A DNA stretch of 50,174 nt, taken from positions 1 to 50,174 of the forward strand of contig JAFGQO010000179.1 in the NCBI GenBank assembly GCA_016935615.1. The letters are read 5' to 3'. Positions 18,020-25,660 of the stretch are shown here, one piece after another (the stretch's first letter is position 1; each line of letters begins with the position of its first letter). The notes below the pieces were generated by a model that saw nothing but the letters and a program-made list of their open reading frames with translations, did no database searches and had not been told where the DNA came from. The stretch is from Bacteroidales bacterium. Its GTDB lineage: Bacteria > Bacteroidota > Bacteroidia > Bacteroidales > UBA10428. The translations under genes were made by a program, and so were the position numbers.

Positions 18020-18027
18020 CAAAAGTA
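18020..18027 (-). promoter_or_regulatory. Candidate -7 box of the carB promoter
   Basis: On the minus strand the sequence is TACTTTTG, a full match to the Bacteroidota -7 consensus TAnnTTTG, placed 32 bp upstream of the carB ATG. The -33 element is poor (AATG at a 20-bp spacing), so this is a moderate call. Confidence 0.45.
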
Positions 18028-18048
18028 TAAATATTTTGCTTACCCGGC

Positions 18049-18079
18049 ATTGTTATTTGCGAATAATTGCATATTTTTG
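18049..18079 (+). promoter_or_regulatory. argR promoter (ATTG-N19-TATTTTTG)
   Basis: A -33-like ATTG at 18049-18052 is followed after exactly 19 bp by TATTTTTG at 18072-18079, which matches TAnnTTTG. The argR ATG is 25 bp further on. The -7 box lies within the upstream ARG box, so ArgR binding would block it. Confidence 0.65.
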
Positions 18080-18102
18080 CATAATTATTGAATAATTATT
18101 CA
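18068..18102. promoter_or_regulatory. Tandem ARG boxes (ArgR operator)
   Basis: TGAATAATTATTCA at 18089-18102 is a perfect palindrome and matches the E. coli ARG-box consensus. A second, weaker box TGCATATTTTTGCA lies at 18068-18081. Their centres are 21 bp apart, the spacing of paired ARG boxes bound by an ArgR hexamer. The pair covers the argR -7 region through to the start codon, indicating autorepression, and sits beside the divergent carB promoter. Confidence 0.8.
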
Positions 18103-18103
18103 A

Positions 18104-18577
18104 ATGGGAAACAGAACTGAAAGACTACTAGCAATCAAAGAATTGATATCTTCCAGAACAATATCCAGCCAAGAGGAATTGCTGCAACTTCTGGAAGAAA
18201 AAGGATTAAATTATACCCAGGCTACATTATCCAGAGATCTGAAGTTTTTGAAAGTGAACAAGATTTCACATAATGAGAAGGGATACATTTATCAGTTACC
18301 TGACCAGCATATACCGGGCAATGATATTGCAGAAAGTTATGCTTCAAAGGGCTTTACTTCAATTCAATTTGCAAATCATCTTGGGATTATTAAAACAATT
18401 CCCGGCTATGCAAGCAGTATTGCATCTCTTATTGATAAATCAAATCCTTTTGAAATTGCAGGTACCATTGCGGGAGATGATACAATCCTGATCATTCCCC
18501 AGAACGATGTTTCAGAAAAGGATATTATAAACGCATTGGTATTGATTATACCTGAATTGAAAGAAAAACTCACATAA
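18104..18577 (+). CDS. argR: Arginine repressor
   Basis: A 157-aa ArgR. The N-terminal winged helix (about 1-70) has SQEELLQLLEEKGLNYTQATLSRDLKFL, the recognition region with the conserved SRDL. The C-terminal oligomerisation/arginine-binding domain has IKTIPGYASSIASLIDKS and IAGTIAGDDTILII, including the GDDT that contacts arginine. It should repress arginine synthesis when arginine is abundant. It is followed after 116 bp by argG, and its own start codon abuts a perfect ARG box. The regulator, its operator and its target genes are therefore all present here. Confidence 0.96.
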   Translation: MGNRTERLLAIKELISSRTISSQEELLQLLEEKGLNYTQATLSRDLKFLKVNKISHNEKGYIYQLPDQHIPGNDIAESYASKGFTSIQFANHLGIIKTIPGYASSIASLIDKSNPFEIAGTIAGDDTILIIPQNDVSEKDIINALVLIIPELKEKLT

Positions 18578-18584
18578 ATAAAAA

Positions 18585-18656
18585 GGTTGGCCGTGCTTAT
18601 ATTGTCATAATACTTTTCATAGATAAAAACTAAGCTATTGCAATTGCCGGTCAACC
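18585..18656 (+). other. Long-loop inverted repeat in the argR-argG gap
   Basis: GGTTGGCCG at 18585-18593 can pair with CGGTCAACC at 18648-18656 (one G-U pair), closing a loop of about 54 nt. It is followed by ATTTTTCTT. It might be a weak terminator for argR or a structured leader for argG. A TACTTTTC (18611-18618) inside the loop is a one-mismatch -7 box, which would place one arm outside the argG transcript; the two readings are mutually exclusive. Confidence 0.35.
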
Positions 18657-18693
18657 ATTTTTCTTAAAATAAATATAACGAATTCATTTAAAA

Positions 18694-19935
18694 ATGGGAA
18701 ACAAGAAGGTTGTATTAGCTTATAGCGGAGGATTAGATACTTCAGTAATTCTGAAATGGTTTATTGATAAAAGCTATGAAGTAGTTGCTTATGTTGCTGA
18801 TGTTGGTCAGGAAGACAATTTTATTGATGTGAAAGAAAAAGCCCGGGCAATTGGAGCGTCAAAAGTGTATATCGAAGATTTAAAGGAAGAATTTGTCACA
18901 GATTATATTTTCCCGGCAATAAAGGCAAATGCTGTTTATGAAGGAAGGTATCTTTTGGGTACGGCATTGGCACGTCCTCTGATTGCGAAAAAACAAATTG
19001 AAATAGCACATAAGGAGAACGCTGAGTATGTATCGCATGGTTCAACCGGTAAAGGGAATGACCAGGTTCGGTTTGAACTGGCATATTATGCACTTGATCC
19101 AAAGATTAAAATATTGGCTCCCTGGAAAATGCAGGAATTCCTTGATCAATTTAAAGGCAGGACAGATATGCTGAACTATGCCCGTGAGAAGAATATTCCC
19201 GTAAAAGCTTCGTTACGAAAACCATACAGTGAAGATGATAATCTGATGCATATCAGTCATGAAGCAGGAATACTGGAAGATCCAAAATACAAAGCAGAAA
19301 AGGAGATGCTGGTAAAAATAGTACGTCCTCAGGATGCACCTGACCAGGAAAAACACCTGGAAATACATTTTAAAGATGGGATACCGGTTAAAGTAATAAA
19401 CTCCGATGATAATATTATTAAAGAAAATCCCCTGGAACTTTTCACTTATCTGAATGAAATTGGAGGTGCAAATGGAATTGGTTTGCTCGATATGGTTGAG
19501 AACAGGTTTGTTGGTATAAAATCAAGAGGGGTATATGAAACCCCTGCAGGTGAGATATTGATTAAAGCACATATGGATATTGAAGGAATAGCAATGGACA
19601 GGGAAGTTATGCGGTTACGAAATATACTTTCGCCGGTATTTAGTGAAATTGTATACAATGGATTTTGGTTCAGTCCTGAGATGGATTTTTTGATGGCAGC
19701 AATAAAGAAAAGCCAGGAATTGATTGACGGAATCGTATATCTTACTCTTTACAAAGGAAATGTGATCATTAATGGTCGTGAATCGCCAAGTTCATTATAC
19801 AACAAGGATCTTGCAAGTATGGATATTGAAGGAGGATTTGATCAGAAAGATAGTGAAGGGTTTATAAAAATTAATGCCATTCGACTCATGGCTCATAATG
19901 CGATATTGAAGAAGCAGGGAAATTCAATCGTGTAA
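18694..19935 (+). CDS. argG: Argininosuccinate synthase
   Basis: A 413-aa enzyme that joins citrulline and aspartate using ATP. The N-type ATP pyrophosphatase P-loop is [32 protein letters not shown] is the second signature, and [12 protein letters not shown] and [16 protein letters not shown] are typical substrate-site segments. Length is normal. It begins the run argG-argH-proB-like-proB-proA, in which spacing falls to overlaps, so all five are likely one operon under ArgR or the leader upstream. Confidence 0.97.
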   Translation: MGNKKVVLAYSGGLDTSVILKWFIDKSYEVVAYVADVGQEDNFIDVKEKARAIGASKVYIEDLKEEFVTDYIFPAIKANAVYEGRYLLGTALARPLIAKKQIEIAHKENAEYVSHGSTGKGNDQVRFELAYYALDPKIKILAPWKMQEFLDQFKGRTDMLNYAREKNIPVKASLRKPYSEDDNLMHISHEAGILEDPKYKAEKEMLVKIVRPQDAPDQEKHLEIHFKDGIPVKVINSDDNIIKENPLELFTYLNEIGGANGIGLLDMVENRFVGIKSRGVYETPAGEILIKAHMDIEGIAMDREVMRLRNILSPVFSEIVYNGFWFSPEMDFLMAAIKKSQELIDGIVYLTLYKGNVIINGRESPSSLYNKDLASMDIEGGFDQKDSEGFIKINAIRLMAHNAILKKQGNSIV

Positions 19936-19951
19936 TTCAAATCAAATAGGG

Positions 19952-21292
19952 ATGAAGCTCTGGCATAAAGGAACAGACACAAATAAAAAAATTGAAGATT
20001 TCACGATAGGTGATGATCAGAAAACAGATTTGCTGTTGGCAAAATATGATGCAATTGGTTCAGTGGCGCATGTTATAATGTTAGAAAGTATTGGTCTGAT
20101 CACAGCAGAAGAGTTAAAATCCTTAAGAAAGGAATTAAAAGCTATTTATAGGTCAGCATTAAAAGGAGAATTTTCAATAGATGAAGGAATTGAAGATGTG
20201 CATTCACAAATAGAATTTCTTCTGACTGAACGACTTGGTGATGTAGGAAAGAAAATTCACACTGCCCGTTCCAGGAATGACCAGGTGCTTCTTGACATGA
20301 AATTGTATACGCGTGAAAAATTGCTGATCATAGCAAATTCAATGGCAATTTTTTTTAACAGTCTTGTTTCTGCAAGTGAAAAGTATAAAGAAATTTTTAT
20401 GCCGGGGTATACTCATTTACAGGCAGCTATGCCTTCTTCTTTCGGACTTTGGTTTGGAGCCTATGCAGAAAGCCTTACGGATGATTTGCACTTGCTTCTG
20501 ACTGCTTTTCGAATCACAAATCAAAATCCGTTGGGTTCGGCAGCAGGTTATGGAAGTTCCTTTCCTGTTAACAGGCAACTGACTACTGAACTGTTGGGCT
20601 TTGAAAGCATGAATTACAATGTTATTTATGCACAAATGGGGAGGGGGAAAATGGAACGGACGGTAGCTTATGCATTAAGTTCAATTGCATCTACCTTGTC
20701 GAAATTTGCATTTGATATATGCCTTTTTATGAATCAGAATTTTGGATTTATTCAATTGCCTGATGAGTTTACTACTGGTTCAAGCATTATGCCCCATAAA
20801 AAAAATCCTGATGTTTTTGAATTGATCAGGGCAAAATGCAACAAAATCATAGCCCTTGCGAATGAGATAAATCTAATAACGAATAATCTCCCTTCGGGAT
20901 ACTTTCGTGATTTTCAAATTTTAAAAAGATCATTCTTTGAAGCGTTCGAAGTTCTTATTGATTGTCTGGATATTTCCGATTTTGCAATTCAAAAGATTGA
21001 AGTGAACAAAGATCTGTTAAACGATGAAAAATACAATTCAATTTTTAGTGTGGAAGAAGTGAACAAAGAAGTAATGAAAGGAATGTCATTTCGTGATGCC
21101 TATAGGTTGATCGGAGAAAAAATTAAAAATAACAAGTACAAGCCTGATAAGAATATTCATCACACTCATGAAGGAAGCATTGGGAATCTGTGCAATGATA
21201 AAATCGAGAAAAAATTTGAACGTATTTTTGCAGGTTTTAACGGGAAACAGATTCAGGAAGCAGAGGATAAGTTATTGAAACAAGCAGAATAA
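19952..21292 (+). CDS. argH: Argininosuccinate lyase
   Basis: A 446-aa enzyme of the fumarase/aspartase superfamily that splits argininosuccinate to arginine and fumarate. It has the N-terminal MKLWHKG (cf. KLWGGRF), IHTARSRNDQV, the catalytic-His loop MPGYTHLQAAMP and the superfamily signature TGSSIMPHKKNPDVFELIRAK with the active-site Ser. It starts 16 bp after argG. Its stop (TAA) overlaps the start of the next gene by one base (TAATG), indicating translational coupling to the proline genes. Confidence 0.96.
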   Translation: MKLWHKGTDTNKKIEDFTIGDDQKTDLLLAKYDAIGSVAHVIMLESIGLITAEELKSLRKELKAIYRSALKGEFSIDEGIEDVHSQIEFLLTERLGDVGKKIHTARSRNDQVLLDMKLYTREKLLIIANSMAIFFNSLVSASEKYKEIFMPGYTHLQAAMPSSFGLWFGAYAESLTDDLHLLLTAFRITNQNPLGSAAGYGSSFPVNRQLTTELLGFESMNYNVIYAQMGRGKMERTVAYALSSIASTLSKFAFDICLFMNQNFGFIQLPDEFTTGSSIMPHKKNPDVFELIRAKCNKIIALANEINLITNNLPSGYFRDFQILKRSFFEAFEVLIDCLDISDFAIQKIEVNKDLLNDEKYNSIFSVEEVNKEVMKGMSFRDAYRLIGEKIKNNKYKPDKNIHHTHEGSIGNLCNDKIEKKFERIFAGFNGKQIQEAEDKLLKQAE

Positions 21293-21984
21293 TGAAGCAA
21301 AACAGAATTGTTATACGAATAGAAATATCAACACTTTCAAACCCTGATGGAAAGTTTAATCATCAGAAGATGGACAGACTGGCCATGGTACTATCAAATC
21401 TGAACAACAGTGGGAGGGAACTGATATTGGTAAGTTCCGGGGCAATCGCCCTTGGATCGGATAAACTCAAATTGAAAAAACAGCCTCAATCGTATATTGA
21501 GATGCAGGCTGTAGCGGCAATAGGACAGGCTGAACTGATCCGCTTTTATCAACATTATTTCGACCAGTACAATCAGATTGTTGCACAGGTTCTTCTTACA
21601 AGGGATATTCTGGATAATGCGATACGAGTGCAAAACACTCAAAATACATTTAATACATTACTGGAAATGAATATCATTCCTATTGTAAATGAGAATGATA
21701 CGGTTTCTACAGTTGACATAGAGCTTGATGACAATTACTCCCTGGCACGAAGTGTTGCAACCATTACAAATGCAGATATGATCTTGATTAAAATGGATCA
21801 GAACAGCAAATTTATTATACAACCCAAAGGGAATCTGAAAGCAAAAATAGTGATGGATGAAGCTCAGCTTTTCAGAGAACTGGACAAAACCTGCCTGGAA
21901 ATTAACCAGACTGAAATTGGGCAAACTACATTTCCGCCATCCATACAAGATATCATTGTGAACCAAATAAGCCGGAAGAAATGA
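21292..21984 (+). CDS. Glutamate 5-kinase-like pseudoenzyme (degenerate ProB paralogue)
   Basis: A 230-aa paralogue of the ProB encoded next door, alignable over nearly its full length. The glutamate-site segments survive: VSSGAIALG (47-55), AAIGQAELI and PIVNENDT (130-137). The ATP-site elements are lost: the KVGTS loop of ProB is RIEIS here (Lys16 to Arg9, Gly18 to Glu11, Thr19 to Ile12), the SDIDGLY motif is KMDQNSK, and the TGGMTTK lid has no counterpart. The frame is intact and overlaps both neighbours, so it is not a decaying pseudogene by appearance. It probably cannot phosphorylate glutamate and may be a regulatory subunit of ProB; this role is inference. Confidence 0.85.
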   Translation: MKQNRIVIRIEISTLSNPDGKFNHQKMDRLAMVLSNLNNSGRELILVSSGAIALGSDKLKLKKQPQSYIEMQAVAAIGQAELIRFYQHYFDQYNQIVAQVLLTRDILDNAIRVQNTQNTFNTLLEMNIIPIVNENDTVSTVDIELDDNYSLARSVATITNADMILIKMDQNSKFIIQPKGNLKAKIVMDEAQLFRELDKTCLEINQTEIGQTTFPPSIQDIIVNQISRKK

Positions 21985-22805
21985 ATTTGAGGGAAAACTT
22001 TAAATATAAAAAAAGAATAGTTATCAAGGTTGGGACATCTTCTCTCTCTTATGCTAACGGGAGATTGAACTTTCAGCGAATAGGTCAGTTAACACATGTT
22101 TTAAGTGCAATTCGCAATAAAAAAATTGATGTTATTTTGGTCACATCCGGAGCAATTGGTGTAGGTGCCGGCAGATTAGGGATGATTCAAAAACCAACAG
22201 AGTTAGCTAAAAAGCAAGCTCTTGCCGCAATTGGGCAGGCTGAACTAATAAAGATTTATCAAAAGTTTTTTGAGGAATACAATCAAACAGTAGCTCAGGT
22301 GTTACTTACAAAAGATGTTATTACCAATCCCGACAGGCATCAAAAAGCGAAAAACACTTTATTGAAGTTGCTAAGCATGGGGATTATCCCTATTATTAAT
22401 GAGAACGACACGATTTCAACCGATGAAATAGAATACGGCGATAACGACACATTATCTGCCGATGTGGCAACATTGGTACAGTCAGATCTCCTGATTCTTC
22501 TAAGTGATATTGACGGGCTGTATTCTGCTGACCCTAAAAAGGAATCTTCTGCAGAAATAATCCGGACAGTGGAAAAAATCACACCGGAGCTTTTGAATTC
22601 AGCAACCGGCGCAGGAACTTCTTTCAGTACAGGAGGTATGACAACAAAATTAACTGCAGCCAAAATTTGTGTTGAAGCACGTATAGACACAATTATTACA
22701 AATGGGAATAATCCGATGGTCGTTTTTGATATCCTTGAAGGAAAAGAAATAGGAACTCATTTTGTAGCAAACAACAATGTTTTGCAAAAAAAAGAACAAA
22801 TATGA
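21981..22805 (+). CDS. proB: Glutamate 5-kinase
   Basis: A 274-aa amino-acid kinase, the first step of proline synthesis (glutamate plus ATP to glutamyl 5-phosphate). All motifs are present: IVIKVGTSSLS with Lys16, VTSGAIGVG, IIPIINENDTIST, the SDIDGLYSADP nucleotide motif at 175-185 and TGGMTTK at 217-223. The C-terminal PUA domain found in E. coli ProB (367 aa) is absent, as in many short forms. It starts within the stop of the pseudoenzyme gene (ATGA) and its own stop overlaps the proA start (ATGA), so the three are tightly coupled. Confidence 0.96.
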   Translation: MNLRENFKYKKRIVIKVGTSSLSYANGRLNFQRIGQLTHVLSAIRNKKIDVILVTSGAIGVGAGRLGMIQKPTELAKKQALAAIGQAELIKIYQKFFEEYNQTVAQVLLTKDVITNPDRHQKAKNTLLKLLSMGIIPIINENDTISTDEIEYGDNDTLSADVATLVQSDLLILLSDIDGLYSADPKKESSAEIIRTVEKITPELLNSATGAGTSFSTGGMTTKLTAAKICVEARIDTIITNGNNPMVVFDILEGKEIGTHFVANNNVLQKKEQI

Positions 22806-24052
22806 ACAAAGAGCTAATTGAAAAAGGGAAAAATGCAAAAGCTGCTTCAAGGGAGTTGGTAAAACTGACTACTGAAAAGAAAAACAAAGCATTGTATGCA
22901 ATTGCTCAGGAAATTGATACAATACGAAACATCATTATTAAGGCAAATGAAGTAGACCTTAAAAATGGCAAAGAGAAAGGTTTATCAAAAGCATTTCTTG
23001 ACAGGCTTGAACTCAATAACAAGCGTATTGACGGAATGATAAAAGTACTTAAAGATGTAATTGAACTCAAGGATCCGGTAGGGGAGATTCTTGGCATGAA
23101 CACTTTGCCAAATGGTTTAAAAGTCGGACAAATGCGCATGCCTTTAGGAGTGGTAGGAATTATTTTCGAATCGCGGCCCAACGTTTGTATCGAGGTAGCA
23201 TCTTTAACTATTAAATCTGCCAATGGAGTTATACTTCGTGGCGGATCAGATGCCATTCATTCAAACATTGTACTTACAAAAGCAATTAAAAAAGGGCTGA
23301 AAAAGTCCGGGCTCCCCGAATCGGCTGTTGAAATTGTTGAGAATACTGACAGGGAATCTGTTAAAGAATTGTTGAAAATGCGGGACTATATTGATATTGT
23401 TATTCCACGCGGAGGTCTTCAACTGATACGTTTTGTTGAAGAGAATTCACTGATACCTGTCATCAGACATGATATGGGGATTTGCCATACTTATATTGAT
23501 GAATTTGCAGATCCGGATATGGCTGTGTCAATTTCCTTTAATGCAAAAGTTCAAAGACCGGGAGTATGCAATTCAATGGAGACTTTGCTTGTTCATCAAA
23601 AAATAGCACAGAAATTTTTACCAAAAATAAAAAAAGAGTTTGATAAAGCTGGAGTTGAACTGAGAGGATGTGAGAAAACAAGGAAAATTTTGAATGGTGT
23701 AAAACCGGCTACTGAAAAAGACTGGTATACAGAATATCTGGATCTGATTCTTTCAGTGAAAATTGTTGAATCTGCTGATGAAGCAATTGAACACATTAAC
23801 CATTACGGATCACATCATAGTGATGCCATTGTGAGTGATAGCTATCAAAGGTCTATGCAATTTTTAAATGAAGTCGATTCTGCAGCTTGTTTTGTAAATG
23901 CTTCGACACGTTTTACCGACGGAAATGAATTTGGACTGGGTGCAGAAATGGGTATTAGCAACCAAAAACTTCATGTGCGCGGGCCAATGGGATTGCGTGA
24001 ACTGACTTCTGCAAAATATATTATATTCGGCGGCGGGCAAATAAGAAAATAA
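22802..24052 (+). CDS. proA: Glutamate-5-semialdehyde dehydrogenase (gamma-glutamyl phosphate reductase)
   Basis: A 416-aa NADPH-dependent enzyme that reduces glutamyl phosphate to the semialdehyde, the second proline step. Motifs: MRMPLGVVGIIFESRPNVCIEVASL, ANGVILRGGSDAIHSN, the catalytic-Cys segment RPGVCNSMETLLVH and DGNEFGLGAEMGISNQKLHVRGPMG. Length is standard. The start overlaps the proB stop by 4 bp, consistent with handing over the unstable phosphate in a ProB-ProA complex. proC is not in the window. Confidence 0.97.
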   Translation: MNKELIEKGKNAKAASRELVKLTTEKKNKALYAIAQEIDTIRNIIIKANEVDLKNGKEKGLSKAFLDRLELNNKRIDGMIKVLKDVIELKDPVGEILGMNTLPNGLKVGQMRMPLGVVGIIFESRPNVCIEVASLTIKSANGVILRGGSDAIHSNIVLTKAIKKGLKKSGLPESAVEIVENTDRESVKELLKMRDYIDIVIPRGGLQLIRFVEENSLIPVIRHDMGICHTYIDEFADPDMAVSISFNAKVQRPGVCNSMETLLVHQKIAQKFLPKIKKEFDKAGVELRGCEKTRKILNGVKPATEKDWYTEYLDLILSVKIVESADEAIEHINHYGSHHSDAIVSDSYQRSMQFLNEVDSAACFVNASTRFTDGNEFGLGAEMGISNQKLHVRGPMGLRELTSAKYIIFGGGQIRK

Positions 24053-24078
24053 CCCATAATACTGATAATAACAAGACG

Positions 24079-25425
24079 ATGAACATATTAGAAAAACTTG
24101 ACAGGTACTCGATAGATTCTTCACAAATAGACAAGGAATTATTTACGCGTTTTAATGTGAAAAGGGGGCTTAGGAATCAGGATGGTTCAGGGGTGCTTGT
24201 TGGTTTGACGAACATTGGTGATGTGGTAGGATATGAAAAAAAAGGAAATAAGGTTATCCCGGCCGAAGGGAAACTCTATTATCGAGGCATCAGTATAGAA
24301 GATCTGGCAAAAGGATTCCAGGAAGATAACAGACATGGATTTGATGAAACTGTGTTTTTATTGCTTTCCGGCAAACTTCCTAATTCGGATGAATTGGCAA
24401 GATTTTCATCCCATCTTGCCGGGTTGCGTGATCTTCCAACTTATTTTACAAAGAATATGATCCTCTCATTGAGAGGCAAGAATATTATGAACATGCTTGC
24501 CCGTTCGGTGTTGGTACTATATACCATGGACGATTATGCTGAAGACAATTCTCATTTTACCGTGCTGAAACAATCTCTTGATCTTATTGCCAAATTTCCT
24601 GTTATAACTGCCTATTCTTATTTTGGATTCCGTCATTCCTACCAACGAAAATCCCTTATTATTCACCATCCTGATCCTTCTCTGAGTACAGCAGAAAATT
24701 TTCTGTACATGCTTAAGGGGGAGAATTACAGCAAACTGGAAGCCGATATACTTGATCTTAATCTTGTGCTGCATGCTGAACACGGAGGTGGGAACAATTC
24801 ATCCTTTACAACCAGGGTGGTAAGTTCATCAGGTACCGACACCTACTCTGCAATTGCTGCTGCTTTGGGATCATTGAAAGGAGTTCTTCATGGCGGTGCG
24901 AATCTGCGCGTCATGGAAATGATGAGAGACATTAAAAAGAATGTCAGAGATTGGAATGATAAAAAAGAAATTTTGGAATACCTGTTGAAAATTCTCAGAG
25001 GACATGCAGGAGACGGATCAGGAAAGATATATGGCATAGGACATGCTATTTATACACTTTCAGATCCACGGGCAGTCCTGTTGAAGGGAAAAGCCAGAGA
25101 ACTGGCAGAGGCAAAAGGGAAAATGGACGAATTCAATTTGTATCAGGCAATTGAAGAACTTGCGCCGGAAGCACTTTCAACATTCAGGAATGGCGAAAAA
25201 ACAAAAGTTATCTGTCCCAATGTTGATTTTTATAGTGGATTTGTTTACAAATGCATTGATATTCCAAGGGAATTGTATACACCGATATTTGCTGTTTCAA
25301 GAATAGCAGGTTGGTGCGCTCACCGGCTTGAAGAGATTACATTCGCTTCGAGAAGAATAATTCGTCCTGCATACATAAATGTTTTTGGCAGAGCTGATTA
25401 TGATAATTTGGAAGAAAGGGAATGA
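24079..25425 (+). CDS. gltA: Citrate synthase
   Basis: A 448-aa enzyme that condenses oxaloacetate and acetyl-CoA. The catalytic His signature is LVLHAEHGGGNNSSFTTRVVSSSGTDTYSA, followed by GVLHGGANLRVMEMM, GIGHAIYTLSDPRA with the second active-site His, and NVDFYSGFVYKCIDIP with the catalytic Asp. The form with an N-terminal extension and HAEHGGGNNSS is common in anaerobic bacteria; a 2-methylcitrate synthase role cannot be excluded. It lies 26 bp after proA and upstream of glutamate synthase, so it may supply carbon for glutamate. It may be read from the arg/pro operon. Confidence 0.94.
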   Translation: MNILEKLDRYSIDSSQIDKELFTRFNVKRGLRNQDGSGVLVGLTNIGDVVGYEKKGNKVIPAEGKLYYRGISIEDLAKGFQEDNRHGFDETVFLLLSGKLPNSDELARFSSHLAGLRDLPTYFTKNMILSLRGKNIMNMLARSVLVLYTMDDYAEDNSHFTVLKQSLDLIAKFPVITAYSYFGFRHSYQRKSLIIHHPDPSLSTAENFLYMLKGENYSKLEADILDLNLVLHAEHGGGNNSSFTTRVVSSSGTDTYSAIAAALGSLKGVLHGGANLRVMEMMRDIKKNVRDWNDKKEILEYLLKILRGHAGDGSGKIYGIGHAIYTLSDPRAVLLKGKARELAEAKGKMDEFNLYQAIEELAPEALSTFRNGEKTKVICPNVDFYSGFVYKCIDIPRELYTPIFAVSRIAGWCAHRLEEITFASRRIIRPAYINVFGRADYDNLEERE

Positions 25426-25481
25426 TAGTCTGTATATTTATACAATAAACATAAATAAATATAAAAAGTATAATTGTCCTT

Positions 25482-25511
25482 TTTGTATTAAGAATATTTG
25501 TACTATTTTTA
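25482..25511 (+). promoter_or_regulatory. Candidate gltB promoter (TTTG-N18-TATTTTTA)
   Basis: TTTG at 25482-25485 is followed after 18 bp by TATTTTTA at 25504-25511, one mismatch from TAnnTTTG. If used, transcripts would begin near 25518 and carry a leader of about 140 nt containing the 17-codon ORF and terminator hairpin described separately. Confidence 0.4.
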
Positions 25512-25531
25512 CAGGATCACAAGCACCCATC

Positions 25532-25585
25532 ATGATTCAAATTGACAGAAAATATTCATCTGAAAAAGATATTGACACTGCGTGA
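25532..25585 (+). CDS. Possible 17-residue leader peptide before gltB
   Basis: An ATG at 25532 opens a short frame MIQIDRKYSSEKDIDTA ending at TGA 25583-25585. The stop codon is the first part of the segment that can pair with the 5' arm of the downstream terminator, the arrangement expected of a transcription attenuator. The peptide has three Asp, one Glu and one Gln codon but no run of one amino acid. The frame is also open upstream into the end of the citrate synthase gene, so openness alone proves nothing. Existence is inferred from position only. Confidence 0.3.
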   Translation: MIQIDRKYSSEKDIDTA

Positions 25586-25643
25586 GAATGGTGGAATGAA
25601 TTAGTATATATAAGCCATTCTCAATGAAAGAATGGCTTTTTTT
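25583..25643 (+). terminator. Terminator with alternative antiterminator pairing (possible gltB attenuator)
   Basis: AAGCCATTCT (25612-25621) pairs perfectly with AGAATGGCTT (25629-25638) around a 7-nt loop and is followed by a T-run to 25643: a strong Rho-independent terminator. Upstream, TGAGAATGG (25583-25591) is perfectly complementary to CCATTCTCA (25615-25623), which includes the terminator's 5' arm, so the two pairings exclude each other. It either ends the citrate synthase transcript or attenuates gltB, whose ATG is only 17 bp beyond the T-run. Confidence 0.8.
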
Positions 25644-25660
25644 ATGATGTACTTTATAGA

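Noticed and set aside
25379-25585. 68-codon frame starting inside citrate synthase
   Set aside because: Most of it overlaps a conserved gene end and low-complexity AT DNA; only its last 17 codons are considered, as a possible leader peptide.
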